Shown one piece after another: positions 61,026 to 64,000 of a DNA stretch of 64,000 nt. Under the pieces are notes generated by a model. That model worked only from the letters and a program-made list of their open reading frames with translations. It did no database searches and had not been told where the DNA came from. The stretch is from Actinoplanes lobatus. Its GTDB lineage: Bacteria > Actinomycetota > Actinomycetes > Mycobacteriales > Micromonosporaceae. The translations under genes and the position numbers were made by a program. How positions within the stretch are numbered: the stretch's first letter is position 1; each line of letters starts with the position of its first letter. The stretch spans positions 315,001-379,000 of the forward strand of contig NZ_JACHNC010000001.1 of NCBI RefSeq assembly GCF_014205215.1. Direction: 5' to 3'.

Positions 61026-61490
61026 CAGGGCGCTGAGCTGCGCGCTCTTCTCCGGCGGCAGGTGGGCGAGGAGGCGCTGCTGCTCGGCCAGGCCGGCGGT
61101 GACCGCCTCGTCGGCGAGGGCGCGGCCGCGCTCGGTGAGGCGGACCAGGATGGCCCGGCGGTCGTTGGGGTCCGGTGAGCGGGTGACCAGGCCGGCCTTC
61201 TCCAGGCGGTCCAGCCGGGCCGTGGTGCCGCCGGTGCTGAGCATCATCGACGCGGCCAGGGCGCCCGGCGACAGCTGGAACGGTTCGCCGGAGCGGCGCA
61301 GCGCGGCCAGCACGTCGAACTCGGGGCGGCCGATGCCGAAGCGGCTGTAGGCGCGCTCGGCGACGTCGCCGGCCAGCTTGCTGAGGCGGAAGATCCGGCC
61401 GAAGACGCCCATGGCGGCGGTGTCCAGGTCGGGGCGTTCGCGGGCCCACTGTCCGAGGATGCGGTCGATGTCGTCGGTCACGTTGTCCAT
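60999..61490 (-). CDS. MarR-family transcriptional regulator
   Basis: 163 residues. The winged helix has GRPEFDVLAALRRSGEPFQLSPGALAASMMLSTGGTTARLDRLEKAGLVTRSPDPNDRRAILVRLT; only the family signature is given here, over residues about 56-120. It is divergent from an EamA transporter gene with a 73-bp shared region that contains a near-perfect 18-bp palindrome. The usual logic is repression of the transporter and of itself until a small ligand binds. Start ATG 61490. Confidence 0.9.
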   Translation of the reverse strand: MDNVTDDIDRILGQWARERPDLDTAAMGVFGRIFRLSKLAGDVAERAYSRFGIGRPEFDVLAALRRSGEPFQLSPGALAASMMLSTGGTTARLDRLEKAGLVTRSPDPNDRRAILVRLTERGRALADEAVTAGLAEQQRLLAHLPPEKSAQLSALLRELLHGL

Positions 61491-61520
61491 TCTCTTGATG
61501 ACAAGCTTCTCGACAAAGTT

Positions 61521-61538
61521 TATCTTGATATCGAGATA
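61521..61538. promoter_or_regulatory. MarR operator between marR and the EamA gene
   Basis: TATCTTGATATCGAGATA is an 18-bp palindrome with only one mismatched pair, in the centre of the divergent region. Its AT content contrasts with the surroundings. It fits the size of a MarR dimer site. Confidence 0.75.
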
Positions 61539-61563
61539 CTTTACGTCGAGGGAGATGGTGGCG

Positions 61564-62499
61564 ATGCGGCGGGTCCTGCTGCTCACGGCGGTCACGCCCC
61601 TGGTGTGGGGGACCACCTATGCGGTCACCACCGAGTTCCTGCCACCCGACCGGCCACTGCTCGCCGGGCTCCTGCGGGCGCTGCCGGCCGGGCTGGTGCT
61701 GCTCGCGCTCACCCGGCGGCTGCCCCGCGGCGCCTGGTGGTGGAAGTCGGCGGTCCTCGGAGCGCTCAACATCGGGATCTTCTTCGCGTTGCTGTTCGTC
61801 ACGGCGTACCGGCTGCCCGGCGGCATGGCGGCCGTCCTCGGCGCGGTGCAGCCGCTGCTCGTCGCCGGGCTGAGCGTCCTGCTGCTGCACGAGCGGGTGG
61901 CGCTGCGGACCGTGCTGGCGGCCCTGATCGGCGCGATGGGCGTGGCGCTCGCCGTGCTGACCGCCGCCGCCCGGCTCGACCCGGTCGGCGTCGCCGCCGG
62001 GCTGATCGGCGCCGCGTCGATGGCGCTCGGCCTCATCCTCACCAAACGGTGGGGCCGGCCCTCGGTGTCGCTGCTCACCGCCACCGGCTGGCAGCTCACC
62101 GCGGGCGGCCTGCTCCTGCTGCCGGTCACCCTCCTGGTGGAAGGCCCGCCGCCCGCCCTCACGGCGCCCAACCTGCTGGGGTACGCGTACCTGTCACTCG
62201 TCGGGACGGCCCTGGCCTACACGGTCTGGTTCGCCGGGGTGGAGCGCCTTCCCGCCGCCCGGGTCTCGCTGCTGAGCCTGCTCTCCCCGGTGATGGCCAC
62301 GGCGGTCGGCTGGGCGGCGCTCGGCCAGACCCTCACAACGGTGCAGCTGACCGGCATGACACTCGCCTTCGGCGCCGTCGTCTGGGGCCAGTCGGCGCAT
62401 GTCCGCCGTGGTGACCGCCCGGTCCGGAAAGCCGGTGCGGGCCGCCCGGAGCATGGCACTGCCGACCTCGTCGGGGACCAGCGGGCGATCAGCGTGTAG
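61564..62499 (+). CDS. EamA (DMT) family transporter
   Basis: 311 residues with ten membrane helices in two EamA repeats: LLTAVTPLVWGTTYAVTTEFLPP opens the first, VGVAAGLIGAASMALGLIL the second, and AYTVWFAGVERLPAARVSLLSLLSPVMA is a signature near the end. Members export metabolites, amino acids or drugs. Control by the adjacent MarR suggests export of an inhibitory small molecule. GGAG nine bases upstream supports the ATG at 61564; an in-frame ATG lies at 61555. The last 35 residues are hydrophilic and probably unstructured. Confidence 0.9.
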   Translation: MRRVLLLTAVTPLVWGTTYAVTTEFLPPDRPLLAGLLRALPAGLVLLALTRRLPRGAWWWKSAVLGALNIGIFFALLFVTAYRLPGGMAAVLGAVQPLLVAGLSVLLLHERVALRTVLAALIGAMGVALAVLTAAARLDPVGVAAGLIGAASMALGLILTKRWGRPSVSLLTATGWQLTAGGLLLLPVTLLVEGPPPALTAPNLLGYAYLSLVGTALAYTVWFAGVERLPAARVSLLSLLSPVMATAVGWAALGQTLTTVQLTGMTLAFGAVVWGQSAHVRRGDRPVRKAGAGRPEHGTADLVGDQRAISV

Positions 62500-62585
62500 G
62501 CGGTGTTGTAAACGATCACCCGCATGCCTCCGGTGTGCCGCCCGCGGGGGCGGAAAACGTCGTACCCGGGGCCTAGGGTCGGGGC

Positions 62586-64000
62586 GTGCCCGTTGAACAA
62601 CGATGGTCCACCGCTCAGGTCGAGGCGCTCGCGCCCGACCCCGCCTCGCTGCGCAACGCACGCGGTGTCACCGGCCAGTTCGCCACCACCGGGCTGCTCG
62701 GCGACGTCCTTTGGGGAGTGTGCCGGGGCTACCAGGTGGCGGCCGACCTGTCCGGGCCGGCGTTCAAGTGCTCCTGCCCCAGCCGCAAGATCCCCTGCAA
62801 GCACGTGCTGGGGCTGCTGCTGCACTGGTCGTCGTCCGGGGCCGGCGCCGCTGAGGCTCCCGAGTTCGTCACCCGGTGGGTGGCGGCGCGGGCCGCGCGG
62901 ACGTCACGGTCCCCCGCCGCGGCGCCCGATCCGGTCGCCGCCGCGAAACGGGCGCAGGGCCGCGCCGACCGGGTCGCCGGCGGCATGACCGAGCTGCGCC
63001 GATGGCTCGACGACCAGGTCGAGCAGGGTCTGGCCGCGGCCGGGCGGTCCGGGCCGGCGGCGTTCGAGGCGATGGCCGCCCGCCTGGTCGACGCGCAGGC
63101 GCCCGGCGCGGCCGGGGCGGTGCGCCGGCTCGGCACCATCGCCGGGATCGGGCCGCAGTGGGCCGACCGGCTGCTCGGCGAGCTGGCGCTGCTGCGCCTG
63201 CTGGTCTCCGGGCACGCCCACCTCGACACCCTCGACCCGGGGCTCGCGGCCACCGTCCGCTCCCGGATCGGGTTCCCGACGGCGACCGAGGAGGTGCTGG
63301 CCGGGCCCCGGGTCACCGACCGCTGGCAGGTCCTCGGCCAGGTCGAGGTCGACGACGGCGCGCTGACCAGCCGGCGGACGTGGCTGCACGGTTCCGGCAG
63401 CGACCGGTTCGCGCTGGTGCTGTCGTTCGCGGCGCCCGGCCAGCCGCTGCCGGCCGACCTCGTCCCGGGCACCGCGTTCCGCGGCGACCTCTGCTTCCAT
63501 CCGGGCTCCGTGCCACTGCGCGCGCTCGTGGCCGAGCGCGCCTCCGCGGCCGAGCCGTTCGGCTCACCGGACGGCGCCGGCCCGGTCCGGGCGGCTCTGT
63601 CCCGCTGGTCGGCGCTCCTGGCCGCGGAGCCCTGGCGGTCCGACGCACCCGTGCTCCTGTCCGGCGTGCGCCCGTCCGGCGCCCACCTGGTCGACGCCGC
63701 GGGCGACGCGTTGCCGCTGGCCCCGGGCCATCGCGAGCCGTGGTGGCTGCTCGCCGCCGCGGGCGCCGCCCCGGCCACGGTGGCCGCCGAGTGGTCCCCG
63801 GCCGGATTACGCCCCCTGGCCGCGTGGGTCGACGGCGCTTTCGTGCCCGCCGCCCCGCCGATCCCGGACCCGTCCGCCTCGCGTGCTCCGGAGCTGCCTC
63901 CGGAGCTGCTGACGGCCGCCCTGGTCGGCACCGGCCGCCGCCCGTGGTCCGGCCACGCCGTCCAGGTCGGGCCGCTGAACGCCGACCTCGGCCCGCCGGC
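62586..64000 (+). CDS. SWIM zinc-finger protein, runs off the window
   Basis: At least 471 residues from a GTG at 62586. The SWIM motif CxCx6CxH is complete: C62, C64, C71, H73 (FKCSCPSRKIPCKH). After a linker of about 20 residues comes a helical region (DRVAGGMTELRRWLDDQVEQGLAA). A large domain then reads AHLDTLDPGLAATVRSRIGFP and DRWQVLGQVEVDDGALTSRRTWLHG. SWIM fingers bind DNA or proteins; in actinomycetes such genes usually head a cluster with a MoxR-type ATPase and a VWA protein, which would lie beyond the right edge. Function unknown. Confidence 0.85.
   Translation, partial: MPVEQRWSTAQVEALAPDPASLRNARGVTGQFATTGLLGDVLWGVCRGYQVAADLSGPAFKCSCPSRKIPCKHVLGLLLHWSSSGAGAAEAPEFVTRWVAARAARTSRSPAAAPDPVAAAKRAQGRADRVAGGMTELRRWLDDQVEQGLAAAGRSGPAAFEAMAARLVDAQAPGAAGAVRRLGTIAGIGPQWADRLLGELALLRLLVSGHAHLDTLDPGLAATVRSRIGFPTATEEVLAGPRVTDRWQVLGQVEVDDGALTSRRTWLHGSGSDRFALVLSFAAPGQPLPADLVPGTAFRGDLCFHPGSVPLRALVAERASAAEPFGSPDGAGPVRAALSRWSALLAAEPWRSDAPVLLSGVRPSGAHLVDAAGDALPLAPGHREPWWLLAAAGAAPATVAAEWSPAGLRPLAAWVDGAFVPAAPPIPDPSASRAPELPPELLTAALVGTGRRPWSGHAVQVGPLNADLGPP

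Overview
The window is 64 kb of a high-GC actinomycete chromosome. Lsr2, two F420-dependent enzymes, two FliA/WhiG-like sigma factors, an actinobacterial HelD/HelR motor and abundant GTG starts with GTGA/ATGA couplings fit a Micromonosporaceae member such as Actinoplanes. That assignment is an inference from gene content. No rRNA, tRNA, CRISPR array, prophage or large biosynthetic cluster was seen.

Layout. 1-8.2 kb: exported hydrolases and metabolic enzymes (gamma-glutamyltransferase fragment, S33 peptidase, PQQ-type sugar dehydrogenase lipoprotein, HAD phosphatase, GT2-like protein, F420-dependent glucose-6-phosphate dehydrogenase). They are followed by a single-chain ECF sigma / zinc-finger / membrane / glycoside-hydrolase fusion. 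8.2-9.5 kb: a tnpB-only IS200/IS605-type insertion. 9.6-12.7 kb: a partner-switching group (HATPase anti-sigma-like protein, SpoIIE phosphatase, MarR) and an F420 oxidoreductase. 12.9-15.8 kb: lsr2, a coupled hypothetical gene plus D,D-carboxypeptidase, and a DUF456 protein. 16-20.9 kb: two paralogous FliA/WhiG-type sigma factors on either side of a HelR-like RNA-polymerase motor and a lipoprotein. 21-22.8 kb: a DEAD-box helicase with a low-complexity tail. 22.8-23.6 kb: a gene-free imperfect inverted duplication. 23.7-31 kb: YceI, a large LAL regulator, a permuted-papain-like protein, App1 phosphatase and a sirtuin. 31-40.1 kb: a LacI-regulated beta-glucoside uptake and hydrolysis operon (LacI, family-5 binding protein, two permeases, two ATPases, GH1 beta-glucosidase, methyltransferase). 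40.1-42 kb: small genes and an aldo/keto reductase behind a MerR-type promoter. 42-43 kb: gene-free, with REP-like hairpins and a 17-copy minisatellite. 43-48.4 kb: a Nudix hydrolase and a type II topoisomerase (parE-parC) operon. 48.5-52.1 kb: a class III cyclase divergent from a second LAL regulator. 52.3-59.7 kb: a DUF5995 protein, a lipoprotein, an OmpR-type and a NarL-type two-component system, and a membrane protein. 59.7-64 kb: a large inverted repeat, a glutathionyl-hydroquinone-reductase homologue, a MarR/EamA divergent pair and the start of a SWIM zinc-finger gene.

The strongest functional unit is the beta-glucoside operon at 31-40 kb. Binding protein, permeases and ATPases would import the sugar, GH1 would cleave it inside the cell, and LacI would control the system. 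The window is otherwise rich in transcriptional control. The most unusual elements are the sigma-hydrolase fusion, the palindromic intergenic elements at 22.86-23.62, 42.1-42.9 and 59.79-59.99 kb, and several orphan operators. Start codons, promoters and hairpins were read by eye and are predictions.
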